From the NCBI GenBank assembly GCA_023437345.1, contig JAEZGC010000178.1:1-9419 (forward strand): a stretch of DNA of 9,419 nucleotides, given 5' to 3'. Below, in pieces: positions 1 to 5,753 of this stretch; the first letter of the stretch is position 1; each line of letters starts with the position of its first letter. Under the pieces are notes generated by a model. It worked only from the letters and a program-made list of their open reading frames with translations, made no database searches and was not told the DNA's origin. A program made the translations under genes and the position numbers. This stretch comes from Actinomycetes bacterium (GTDB lineage Bacteria; Actinomycetota; Actinomycetes; Propionibacteriales; Propionibacteriaceae).

Positions 1-189
1 GGCCCGGACGCCCGGGGTCCGGGCCTGCTGGTGATCGAGGAGGCGGGCCGCAGCTGGCGGGTCCGTCAGATCATCGATGACCCGGCCGGCGACCACGACT
101 GGGCGATCACCGCCGAGATCGACCTCGACGCCTGTGACGCGGCCGGCGAACTGGTGGTCCACGTCACCGGGTTTGGTCGGCTCGACTAG
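1..189 (+). CDS. C-terminal fragment of a DUF3516-type DEAD/DEAH-box helicase (5' end outside window)
   Basis: Frame 1 is open from the first base to a TAG at 187-189 and gives 62 residues. The tail contains WRVRQIIDDPAGDHDW followed by an acidic beta-rich stretch and ends VTGFGRLD. From memory this resembles the extreme C-terminus of actinobacterial DEAD/DEAH-box helicases that carry a DUF3516 domain, where a W-x-V-R-Q-x-x-DDPxGDxDW segment closes the protein. The helicase core itself lies upstream of the window, so the enzymatic assignment rests only on this tail. No termination hairpin is obvious directly after the stop. The alternative is another protein with a similar small C-terminal beta domain. 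Confidence 0.65.
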   Translation, partial: GPDARGPGLLVIEEAGRSWRVRQIIDDPAGDHDWAITAEIDLDACDAAGELVVHVTGFGRLD

Positions 190-508
190 GCACCCGGGCG
201 CCGCCCACCCGGCGCGATCCATGGCCTGCAAGGATTTCCCCAATCGGCGGCCCTGAACTCGACCGGTGCTGCGGTGCTGGGCGCGGCAGCCGGCGCCGCT
301 GGTGTGCTCGCATCCGAGCGGCTCGCAGGTGTGTTCCCGGATCGCCCGGCTTCGCTCAGTCGCGAGAGAGGTGCTCTCGGTTGCATTCCGGAAGGCTGGA
401 GGAACTCGGGTCGCGTCCTGCAAGTAATGCGCGATCCCATGCCGGGTTGAAGTCTCAAATGGTGGCGGTTTTTCCTCACTTGACTGGATTCCGCGGGAAA
501 CGATCCTG
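190..508. other. Intergenic stretch without a recognisable gene
   Basis: I see no gene here. A minus-strand open frame (186-479) has Arg/Pro/Ala-rich low-complexity content, no ribosome binding site and no recognisable motif. A small 6-bp hairpin (CGAGAG at 363-368 with CTCTCG at 374-379) is present but has no T tract. A TTGACT hexamer at 480-485 could be a -35 element, but the nearest convincing -10 box (509-514) is 23 bp away, which is too long for a classical promoter. Confidence 0.5.
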
Positions 509-514
509 TAAGGT
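509..514 (+). promoter_or_regulatory. Candidate -10 element TAAGGT ahead of the structured element
   Basis: TAAGGT fits the actinobacterial TAnnnT -10 consensus. Seven bases separate it from G522, which is exactly the first base of the long inverted repeat. A transcript starting there would begin with the stem. No well-spaced -35 hexamer is visible, and TTGACT at 480-485 is too far upstream. Confidence 0.35.
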
Positions 515-521
515 TTCACCT

Positions 522-596
522 GAGAGTGACGCGCGGTCGATGTTGTCTCCTGGGGGTGGGTAGACGGCTTTCAGCCCTTCGACCAGCGTCACTCTC
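522..596 (+). ncRNA. Candidate structured small RNA or 5' leader (long imperfect stem with inner hairpins)
   Basis: Arms GAGAGTGACGC (522-532) and GCGTCACTCTC (586-596) are perfect 11-bp reverse complements. A second helix continues inward after a small internal loop: GGTCGA (535-540) with TCGACC (579-584). The enclosed segment can form two short helices, GTCT (545-548) with AGAC (562-565) and GGCT (566-569) with AGCC (573-576), giving a branched fold. It lies between the helicase tail and the UDPGP-family gene, and a TAnnnT box sits 7 nt upstream. It matches no RNA family I can name with confidence. It could be an sRNA, a regulatory leader, or a terminator-like element without a T tract. Confidence 0.4.
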
Positions 597-650
597 GTCT
601 TGTCTGCAGGTCCGCCCCATTCGGCGTGGCTGACCGGTCGCAGCGTCTCC

Positions 651-656
651 TACCAT
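651..656 (+). promoter_or_regulatory. -10 element TACCAT, probable leaderless promoter of the UDPGP-family gene
   Basis: TACCAT fits TAnnnT and is followed by a 7-nt spacer and then the ATG at 664. Transcription would therefore start at or next to the A of the start codon. There is no Shine-Dalgarno sequence in the bases before the ATG, in keeping with a leaderless mRNA. TGACC at 631-635 is a possible partial -35 element at roughly 15-16 bp. Confidence 0.55.
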
Positions 657-663
657 CGTTGCC

Positions 664-2019
664 ATGAGCGAATCCGGGCTGTCCCTTGCCACCCGCAAGA
701 TGTCGGAGGCCGGCGTCGACCCGGTCGCGATCACCGTCTTCTCCCACTACTACCGGCAGGCCGCCGATGGCGTCACCGGGCTGATCGGTGAGGACACCAT
801 CGAGCCACTCACCGAGCCGGACCGGCTGGACCGGGTCGAGGTCGACGAGGAAGCAGCAAGGGCGGCGCTGGCCCAGACGGCCATCATCAAGCTCAACGGC
901 GGCCTCGGCACCTCGATGGGACTCGACCGGGCCAAGTCGCTGCTCCCGGTGCGCGACGGCCGCAACTTCCTCGACCTGATCGTCGCCCAGGTGCGTCACG
1001 CCCGCCGCGCCTACGGCGTCCGGCTGCCGCTGCTGTTCATGGACAGCTTCCGCACCCGCGAGGACACGCTGGAGCACCTCGCCCGCTACCCGGACCTGGC
1101 TGTGGACGGTCTGCCGCTGGACTTCCTGCAGAACGCCGAGCCGAAGATCCGGGTCGACGACCTGACGCCGGTGGAGTGGCCGGCGGATCCCGAGCTCGAG
1201 TGGTGCCCGCCCGGCCACGGCGACCTGTACCCGGCGTTGTGGGGCTCAGGGCTGCTGGACGCCCTGCTGGAGGCCGGCTTCCGCTACCTGAGCGTGGCCA
1301 ACGGCGACAACCTCGGCGCCGCCCCGAACGCCCGGCTCGCCGCGTGGTTCGCCGCCACCGGCGCCCCGTACGCCGCCGAGGTGTGCCCACGCACGGTGAA
1401 CGACCGCAAGGGCGGGCACCTGGCGATCCGGCGCCGGGACGGCCAGCTCATCCTGCGCGACACCGCCCAGACCCCGCCCGACGAGATGCACTACTTCACC
1501 GACGAGTATCGGCACCCGTACTTCCACGCCAACAACCTGTGGCTGGACGTGGCGCAGGTGCGGCAGGCGATGATCGATCGCGACGGGGTGCTCGGCCTGC
1601 CGCTGATCCGCAACGAGAAGACTGTCGATCCGACCGACCCCGCCTCGCCCCGGGTGATCCAGTTCGAGACCGCCATGGGCTCGGCTATCGAGGTGTTCCG
1701 CGGCGCCCGGGCGATCGCGGTGGGCCGGGACCGGTTCCTGCCGGTCAAGACCACCAACGAGCTGCTGCTGCTGCGCTCCGACGTGTTCGAGCTAGGTGAG
1801 GACGGGCGGCTGGCAGCGGTGGCCGACATCCCGCGGGTCGACCTTGACGACAGGTTCTACAAGCTGGTCGACGACTTCGACGAACGGGTGCGGGTGGTGC
1901 CCTCGCTGCGTGACGCCGAGGCGCTGGTGGTCCGCGGCGACTGGGTGTTCGACGCGCCGACGCAGGTAGTCGGTGAGGTCAGCCTGCCCGACGAGGGTGG
2001 CCGGCGGCACTACCGGTGA
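664..2019 (+). CDS. UTP--glucose-1-phosphate uridylyltransferase, eukaryotic-type UDPGP family
   Basis: A 451-aa cytoplasmic nucleotidyltransferase expected to make UDP-glucose from UTP and glucose-1-phosphate, the donor for glycans, glycolipids and trehalose. The family signature LNGGLGTSMG (residues 77-86) with the downstream Lys91 of DRAKSLLPV is the nucleotide-binding loop of the eukaryotic-like UDPGP fold (PF01704). It is not the GalU type found in most bacteria. Further family landmarks are FMDSF, the FLQN segment, HGDLYPAL, the VANGDNLG metal/UTP segment, the HANNLWLD segment and the late VKTTNELLLLRSD block. Length is normal. The ATG at 664 is preferred because a -10 box sits 7 nt upstream. 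The stop overlaps the next gene by four bases. UDP-N-acetylhexosamine pyrophosphorylase is a less likely alternative given the conserved glucose-type blocks. Confidence 0.88.
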   Translation: MSESGLSLATRKMSEAGVDPVAITVFSHYYRQAADGVTGLIGEDTIEPLTEPDRLDRVEVDEEAARAALAQTAIIKLNGGLGTSMGLDRAKSLLPVRDGRNFLDLIVAQVRHARRAYGVRLPLLFMDSFRTREDTLEHLARYPDLAVDGLPLDFLQNAEPKIRVDDLTPVEWPADPELEWCPPGHGDLYPALWGSGLLDALLEAGFRYLSVANGDNLGAAPNARLAAWFAATGAPYAAEVCPRTVNDRKGGHLAIRRRDGQLILRDTAQTPPDEMHYFTDEYRHPYFHANNLWLDVAQVRQAMIDRDGVLGLPLIRNEKTVDPTDPASPRVIQFETAMGSAIEVFRGARAIAVGRDRFLPVKTTNELLLLRSDVFELGEDGRLAAVADIPRVDLDDRFYKLVDDFDERVRVVPSLRDAEALVVRGDWVFDAPTQVVGEVSLPDEGGRRHYR

Positions 2020-2393
2020 GCGAATCGCGGTCGCCGCGCTGGCACGCCGCGCTCGCCTGGGCGCTGGTGGGGCACGACGTCGGGCTGGCCGAGCCGGCGG
2101 ACGGCCCGGACCCCGAGCAGCTGGCACACGACCTGGCAGCCGCCGGCTGGCCGGCATCGCGGGTCCGGCAGCACGCCGTCGACCTGCTGGCCGCCGAGCA
2201 ACCCTGGCCGCACCTGATCCCCGACCCGGTGCGGGCCGGCTGCGGCGCGGCCCAGCTGCTCGCCGCGCTCGGCCGGACGCGGGCCCTGCTCGGGCTGGAC
2301 GCGCTGGAGACACGGGCGCCGACCGCCCGCACCCGTCTTGACGCCGACGAGGTGCGGCTGCTGCGGGACGTGCCGCCGCACTACGGGCGGTGA
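2016..2393 (+). CDS. Conserved-looking protein of unknown function (125 aa)
   Basis: I do not recognise this gene. It starts with GTG at 2016, so GTGA overlaps the upstream TGA (2017-2019). This is a typical translational-coupling arrangement and implies co-expression with the UDP-glucose pyrophosphorylase. The protein is 125 aa, alpha-helical, Ala/Leu/Arg-rich, with several tryptophans (residues 9, 15, and later GWPAS and QPWPHL) and no signal peptide, membrane segment or metal motif. It ends PPHYGR. The stop lies only 4 bp from the convergent mscL stop. The long helical run 54-90 suggests a small soluble partner protein, but this is inference only. Confidence 0.65.
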   Translation: MSESRSPRWHAALAWALVGHDVGLAEPADGPDPEQLAHDLAAAGWPASRVRQHAVDLLAAEQPWPHLIPDPVRAGCGAAQLLAALGRTRALLGLDALETRAPTARTRLDADEVRLLRDVPPHYGR

Positions 2394-2397
2394 GCCG

Positions 2398-2769
2398 TCA
2401 GCTGCGCTGCTGGGCGCGCAGCAGGTCGCGGATCTCGGTGAGCAGGTCCTCGGTGGTGGGCGCCGCCACCTCCACCGGCGGCTCGGCGGGCTTGCGCAGG
2501 TTCTTCAGCACCTCGATCGGCTTGAGGATGCCGAAGTAGACGATCGCGGCGACGATCACGAAGGCGACCACCGCGTTGATAAAGGGCCCGATCAGGATCG
2601 GGCCGAGGTGGGCGCTGCTGAAGTCGGGGTTGCCGCCGACCAGGCCGATCACGTCGAGGATCACCTGCGTGAACGTGGTCACCACCGCACTGAACGCGGT
2701 GCCGATGATCACCGCCACGGCGAGGTCGATCAGGTTGCCGCGCATCAGGAAGTCCCGGAATCCGGACAT
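2398..2769 (-). CDS. mscL: Large-conductance mechanosensitive channel MscL
   Basis: A 123-aa inner-membrane channel that opens on membrane tension to release solutes during hypo-osmotic shock, working as a homopentamer. The N-terminus (FRDFLMRGNLIDLAVAVIIG) carries the hallmark amphipathic helix and the pore-lining TM1 (about 15-36). A short periplasmic loop follows, then TM2 (about 57-80) and a charged C-terminal helix TEDLLTEIRDLLRAQ (about 106-120). Length matches the family. The ATG at 2769 is preceded by AAGGAG (2775-2780) with 5-nt spacing, which fixes the start. It is the last gene of the minus-strand group and converges on the unknown gene with a 4-bp gap, leaving no room for a dedicated terminator. 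Confidence 0.95.
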   Translation of the reverse strand: MSGFRDFLMRGNLIDLAVAVIIGTAFSAVVTTFTQVILDVIGLVGGNPDFSSAHLGPILIGPFINAVVAFVIVAAIVYFGILKPIEVLKNLRKPAEPPVEVAAPTTEDLLTEIRDLLRAQQRS

Positions 2770-2801
2770 GGGTTCTCCTTCGGGGGAACGGGGGAGCGGC
2801 C

Positions 2802-2807
2802 AGTCTA
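2802..2807 (-). promoter_or_regulatory. Candidate -10 element TAGACT upstream of mscL
   Basis: On the minus strand TAGACT lies in the 51-bp gap between the SAF-protein stop and the mscL start. It would give a leader of about 26 nt that includes the strong AAGGAG site. No clear -35 hexamer is visible inside the upstream gene end, so mscL may instead be read mainly from upstream genes. Confidence 0.35.
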
Positions 2808-2820
2808 GGCACAGCGTCGG

Positions 2821-3432
2821 TCAGCGCAGCGCGAAGGCCAGCGGTCCGGCACCGGCGGCAGCCACCACCCGGGCTGCCTGGCCAGGGGTCAGGTCGACGA
2901 GGATCACCGGCTCCGAGCCGCTGCCCAGCGTCCCGGAGTCGCCGGCGGCCGGGATGGTGACCACCCGGACGGAGCTGGCGAGCACCTCCACGACGCCCCG
3001 CGCCGCGACGCCGAGCAGGTCGATGGTGTCGCCGGCGCGCAGCAGCCCGACCGGCGCGGTGTCGGACAGGGTGACCGGCAGCGCCACCCGTCCGGCAGCG
3101 ACCAGGCTGCCGCTGGAGGTGAGGTGGGACGCGGTGAGCACCGCCCGGGCGGGCAGGTGGGCGACCACGGTGCGGCCGACCGCCTGCTCGGTGAGGGTCA
3201 GCGCATCCTGCGGGATGGCGGCTTCCGGCAGGGTGAGCAGCCTCAGGTCGCCGGGTCGCAGGGCGGCACCGGCGGGCACGTCGCGGGCAGCGACCACGAC
3301 CGGCCGGCCGGGGTCATCGGCGGCGAGGACGGTCAGCGCGCAGTAGACCGCCACCGCGGCGAGGACGGCGGCCAGCAACCGACGGTGCCAGCGCAGGGCA
3401 CGGCGAAGCTGGGTGAGGACTTCCTTGAGCAC
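2821..3432 (-). CDS. SAF-domain, CpaB/RcpC-like membrane-anchored protein
   Basis: A 203-aa protein with an N-terminal basic stretch (LRRALRWHRR) and one membrane helix at about 18-36. A SAF domain follows at about 44-104, with ARDVPAGAALRPGDL and a closing PARAVLTASHL. A second beta domain follows with PVGLLRAGDTIDLLGV, as in Flp-pilus assembly proteins CpaB/RcpC. The extracytoplasmic part probably binds or positions carbohydrate or pilus components. In actinobacteria, stand-alone versions lack nearby pilus genes, and none are seen here, so the function is open. The start is GTG at 3432 with only a weak upstream ribosome site. The gene lies between fmdB and mscL on the same strand (49-bp and 51-bp gaps), possibly as one transcription unit. 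Confidence 0.8.
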   Translation of the reverse strand: MLKEVLTQLRRALRWHRRLLAAVLAAVAVYCALTVLAADDPGRPVVVAARDVPAGAALRPGDLRLLTLPEAAIPQDALTLTEQAVGRTVVAHLPARAVLTASHLTSSGSLVAAGRVALPVTLSDTAPVGLLRAGDTIDLLGVAARGVVEVLASSVRVVTIPAAGDSGTLGSGSEPVILVDLTPGQAARVVAAAGAGPLAFALR

Positions 3433-3481
3433 GCCGGAAGTCTTGGGCGCAGCGACCGCGACGGGTCAGTTGTGCACAGCC

Positions 3482-3784
3482 TCAGGCGGCAGTTGTCGAC
3501 GCTGTGGATACTGCGGTGCCGGCCGGCTTGTCGGCCTTGGGCGAGGCCGGCTTCGGCTCTGCCTTCGGGCTGGAATCGCCGGGGGTGGCGGCATTCGCCT
3601 TGCCCTTGGTGCGGCTGTCGGTGGCGTAGAAGCCGGAGCCCTTGAACACCACGCCGACCGCGCTGAACACCTTGCGCAGGCTGCCGTCACATTCGGGGCA
3701 GACGGTCAGCGGGTCGTCGGCGAAACTCTGCACAGCTTCCAGATCGGTGGCGCACTCGGTGCAACGGTACTGATAGGTGGGCAT
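3482..3784 (-). CDS. FmdB-family zinc-ribbon protein
   Basis: A 100-aa protein beginning MPTYQYRCTEC. Two CxxC pairs (Cys8/Cys11 and Cys29/Cys32) form the FmdB-type zinc ribbon (PF09723). After it comes the conserved GVVFKGSGFYATDSR block (44-58), then an Ala/Pro/Lys/Ser-rich disordered tail. FmdB was named as a putative regulator in the formamidase operon of Methylophilus, but the role of actinobacterial copies is unknown; nucleic-acid or protein binding is plausible. The ATG at 3784 is chosen over longer frames because AGGAAG (3791-3796) lies 6 nt upstream and the motif starts right at the N-terminus. A promoter with a palindrome lies further upstream. Confidence 0.88.
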   Translation of the reverse strand: MPTYQYRCTECATDLEAVQSFADDPLTVCPECDGSLRKVFSAVGVVFKGSGFYATDSRTKGKANAATPGDSSPKAEPKPASPKADKPAGTAVSTASTTAA

Positions 3785-3819
3785 GGGTTTCTTCCTGGGA
3801 CAACGGGAGTGACCCCCCA

Positions 3820-3835
3820 ATGGTAGGTGATCACC
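3820..3835 (-). promoter_or_regulatory. fmdB promoter with GGTGATCACC palindrome next to the -10 box
   Basis: On the minus strand TACCAT (3825 down to 3820) is a good TAnnnT -10 box, giving a leader of about 28 nt before the fmdB start. Immediately upstream, in the -10/-35 spacer, lies the perfect 10-bp palindrome GGTGATCACC (3826-3835). A dimeric repressor bound there would block RNA polymerase, so it is a candidate operator. The -35 region is not well conserved. Confidence 0.4.
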
Positions 3836-3860
3836 AAAGGAAACTCCGCCCCGGTCCGCG

Positions 3861-4445
3861 CTATTCCGCGCGTACCGTCTGCGAGGCCGTGAGCAGGAAC
3901 CGGACCCGGCGGTCCCACGGCTCGGTCGGCACGCGGTCAAGCACCTCGCCGTCGTACAGCAGCATCCCGATCCGTGCGGTGGGGGACGCCTTGAGCAGCG
4001 CCCTGTCGTACCAGCCGCCGCCGGTGCCGATCCGGTCGCCGCCCCGGCTGCCGGCCAGCCCGGGAACCCAGATCCACTCGGCCCGCACCAGCACGCCGCC
4101 GCCCAGCCGGGGCCCGGTCGGCTGCAGGATGCCGCGCCAGGCCGGCGCCAGGTCGTCGCGTCCGGTGTACCAGGCCCAGTCAGGCTCGCGGCGCAGCACC
4201 GGCAGCAGCACCCGCGTCCCGCCGGCGACCAGCCGGTCGATCAGGTCCCAGGTGTCGGGCTCGCCGGGCAGCGAGGCGTACAGGGCGACCACCTCGCTGT
4301 GGCCGCACAGGGCCAGGGCGCGGTCGGTCCGGTCGCCGTCGGGCAGGGTGAGGGTGGCGCGGCGGGAGAGCAGGCCGTCCCGCAATCGCTGCTTGGCAGC
4401 GGTGATCGGTGGATCGGCGTGCGCTACGTAGGGCTCGCCGGTCAT
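3861..4445 (-). CDS. 5-formyltetrahydrofolate cyclo-ligase
   Basis: A 194-aa cytoplasmic enzyme that converts 5-formyl-THF and ATP to 5,10-methenyl-THF, recycling a storage folate into one-carbon metabolism. The family signature DRIGTGGGWYDRAL (about 137-150) is the nucleotide/folate loop, usually G-x-R-x-G-x-GGG-[YW]-YD. It is followed by the C-terminal VPTEPWD block (about 172-178). The N-terminal AAKQRLRDGLLSRR helix supplies the expected ATP-binding Lys18. Length is typical. The ATG at 4445 sits 6 nt from a TACCAT -10 box on the same strand, so the mRNA is probably leaderless. It is divergent from glp with only 17 bp between start codons. Confidence 0.92.
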   Translation of the reverse strand: MTGEPYVAHADPPITAAKQRLRDGLLSRRATLTLPDGDRTDRALALCGHSEVVALYASLPGEPDTWDLIDRLVAGGTRVLLPVLRREPDWAWYTGRDDLAPAWRGILQPTGPRLGGGVLVRAEWIWVPGLAGSRGGDRIGTGGGWYDRALLKASPTARIGMLLYDGEVLDRVPTEPWDRRVRFLLTASQTVRAE

Positions 4446-4462
4446 TGACCTATGGTAAACGC
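4446..4462. promoter_or_regulatory. Bidirectional leaderless promoter shared by the cyclo-ligase gene and glp
   Basis: The 17-bp gap contains TATGGTA at 4451-4457. On the plus strand TATGGT (4451-4456) is a TAnnnT -10 box 6 nt before the glp ATG at 4463. On the minus strand TACCAT (4457 down to 4452) is a TAnnnT box 6 nt before the cyclo-ligase ATG at 4445. The two predicted start sites are 18 bp apart and coincide with the start codons. Neither strand has a ribosome site, and convincing -35 hexamers are not visible. Confidence 0.65.
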
Positions 4463-5752
4463 ATGGCCCTGTTCGGACGATCCAAGCCGGAACCCGCCCC
4501 CGCCGAAGCGGCGGCCCAGCCCTCCCCGGCGCCGGCTCCGCAACCCACCGCCGATGTGGTGCGCAGTGTCGACGAGCACCGCAGCGTGCTGCTGTCGGCG
4601 GTGAGCAGCCTGCGGCCGTTCGGCATCGGGCTGCTCGACGCCGCCGGACTGACGCTGTGCGAATCCATCGAGTCCGACATCGACCTGCCGGTGTACACTG
4701 CGGCCCGTACCGAGGGCTTCGCGGTCCGCGGGTCCAACCTTGTCGGTGCCTCGCCGCACCGTCCGGTGCGCCTGCCGGTGGTCGGGGAGATCGACGCCGG
4801 CGGCTTCCGCGGCGCGCCCCTGATGCCGGGCACCGCCGTGAAGGTGGCGGCCGGTGCGCCCGTCCCCGAGGGAGCTGACGCCGTGGTGCCGCTGTCGGAG
4901 ACCACCGAGGTGGGCGACGAGGTCGAGTTCCGCGCCGAGGCCGTGTTCCAGCAGGAGCTGGCGCTGGCCGGGTCCCGGATCAGCGACGGCGACCTGCTGC
5001 TGGGCAACGGCAGCGTGCTGGACCCGCGCGCCATCGGCCTGCTGGCCGAGGTCGGCATCGACAAGGTGCTCGCCCGGCCGAAGCCGCGGGTGGTGGTGGC
5101 CAGTCTTGGCGCCGACCTTGTCGACCCGGGCCTGCCGCTGGAACGGTTGCATCACCGGTATGACTCCGGCACCCCGCTGATCGCGGCGGCAGCCCGCGCC
5201 GACGGCGCCCAGGTGTTCCCGATCGGCATCCTGTCCTCGGATCCCACCCAGTTGCGCCGCACCCTGACCGACCAGTTGCTGCGCGCCGACCTGCTGCTGC
5301 TCAGCGCCGACGTGACCCCGGACCTGGTCGAGGTCCTGTCGGGCCTCGGTGCCGTCGACGACGCCCGGGTCGCAGCGGTGCCCGCCGGGCCGTCGCTGGT
5401 CGCCACCATGGGCGAGGAGCGGGTGCCCGTCGTGGTGCTGCCGCGTGACACTGTCGACGCCTACATCGGCTACCAGGTCTTCGTCCGCCCGCTGGTGCGC
5501 AAGCTCGCCGGGCTCGCGCCGGCAGAGCGCGAGGCAGTGACGGCGCCGCTGGCCCGTCCGGTCACCAGCCACGCCGAGGCCACGTCCTTCCTGCTGGGAC
5601 GTGCCGGGGAGCACGGTGTGGAGCCGCTGGCCACCGCCGACACCGCCACCGTGCTCGAGCTGGTCGCCGCCGACACCCTGATGGTGATCGAGCCCGGCCT
5701 CGGGGAGGTCGCTGCGGGCACCACGGTGACCTGCTGGCCGCTGCGGAGCTGA
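4463..5752 (+). CDS. glp: Glp: MoeA/gephyrin-like divisome protein with degenerate active site
   Basis: A 429-aa MoeA-fold protein. After a Pro/Ala-rich N-terminus (1-30) come the MoeA domains in normal order, including GAPVPEGADAVVP (131-143), YDSG (233-236) and the C-terminal beta domain (from about 355). Catalytic blocks of true molybdotransferases are altered: MDGYA reads RTEGFA (82-87), TGDEL reads LGADL (215-219), SGGVSVG reads SADVTPD (281-287), PGKP reads PAGP (307-310) and PGNP reads PRDT (327-330). This fits the actinobacterial gephyrin-like protein that binds FtsZ and the membrane receptor GlpR in Corynebacterium. The GNAT-sepX downstream context supports that role. The start at 4463 is chosen because of the -10 box 6 nt upstream; a frame from 4409 would overlap the divergent gene. 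Confidence 0.82.
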   Translation: MALFGRSKPEPAPAEAAAQPSPAPAPQPTADVVRSVDEHRSVLLSAVSSLRPFGIGLLDAAGLTLCESIESDIDLPVYTAARTEGFAVRGSNLVGASPHRPVRLPVVGEIDAGGFRGAPLMPGTAVKVAAGAPVPEGADAVVPLSETTEVGDEVEFRAEAVFQQELALAGSRISDGDLLLGNGSVLDPRAIGLLAEVGIDKVLARPKPRVVVASLGADLVDPGLPLERLHHRYDSGTPLIAAAARADGAQVFPIGILSSDPTQLRRTLTDQLLRADLLLLSADVTPDLVEVLSGLGAVDDARVAAVPAGPSLVATMGEERVPVVVLPRDTVDAYIGYQVFVRPLVRKLAGLAPAEREAVTAPLARPVTSHAEATSFLLGRAGEHGVEPLATADTATVLELVAADTLMVIEPGLGEVAAGTTVTCWPLRS

Positions 5753-5753
5753 G

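Noticed and set aside
186..479. 97-codon minus-strand frame in the 5' gap
   Set aside because: Its sequence is Arg/Pro/Ala-rich and unlike a folded protein, with no ribosome site or promoter seen.
545..553. CCAGGAGAC on the minus strand, resembling the core of the cobalamin riboswitch B12 box
   Set aside because: No other riboswitch blocks are present on that strand and no minus-strand gene follows; treated as coincidence.
589..1218. 209-codon minus-strand frame opposite the UDPGP-family gene, and similar long antisense frames at 5562-6320, 6269-6994 and 8037-8684
   Set aside because: Each lies opposite a recognised gene, has compositionally biased sequence and no motif; they are shadow frames.
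4409..4462. Upstream extension of glp to an in-frame ATG at 4409
   Set aside because: It would overlap the divergent cyclo-ligase coding region and bypass the -10 box; the Arg-rich residues it adds look non-native.
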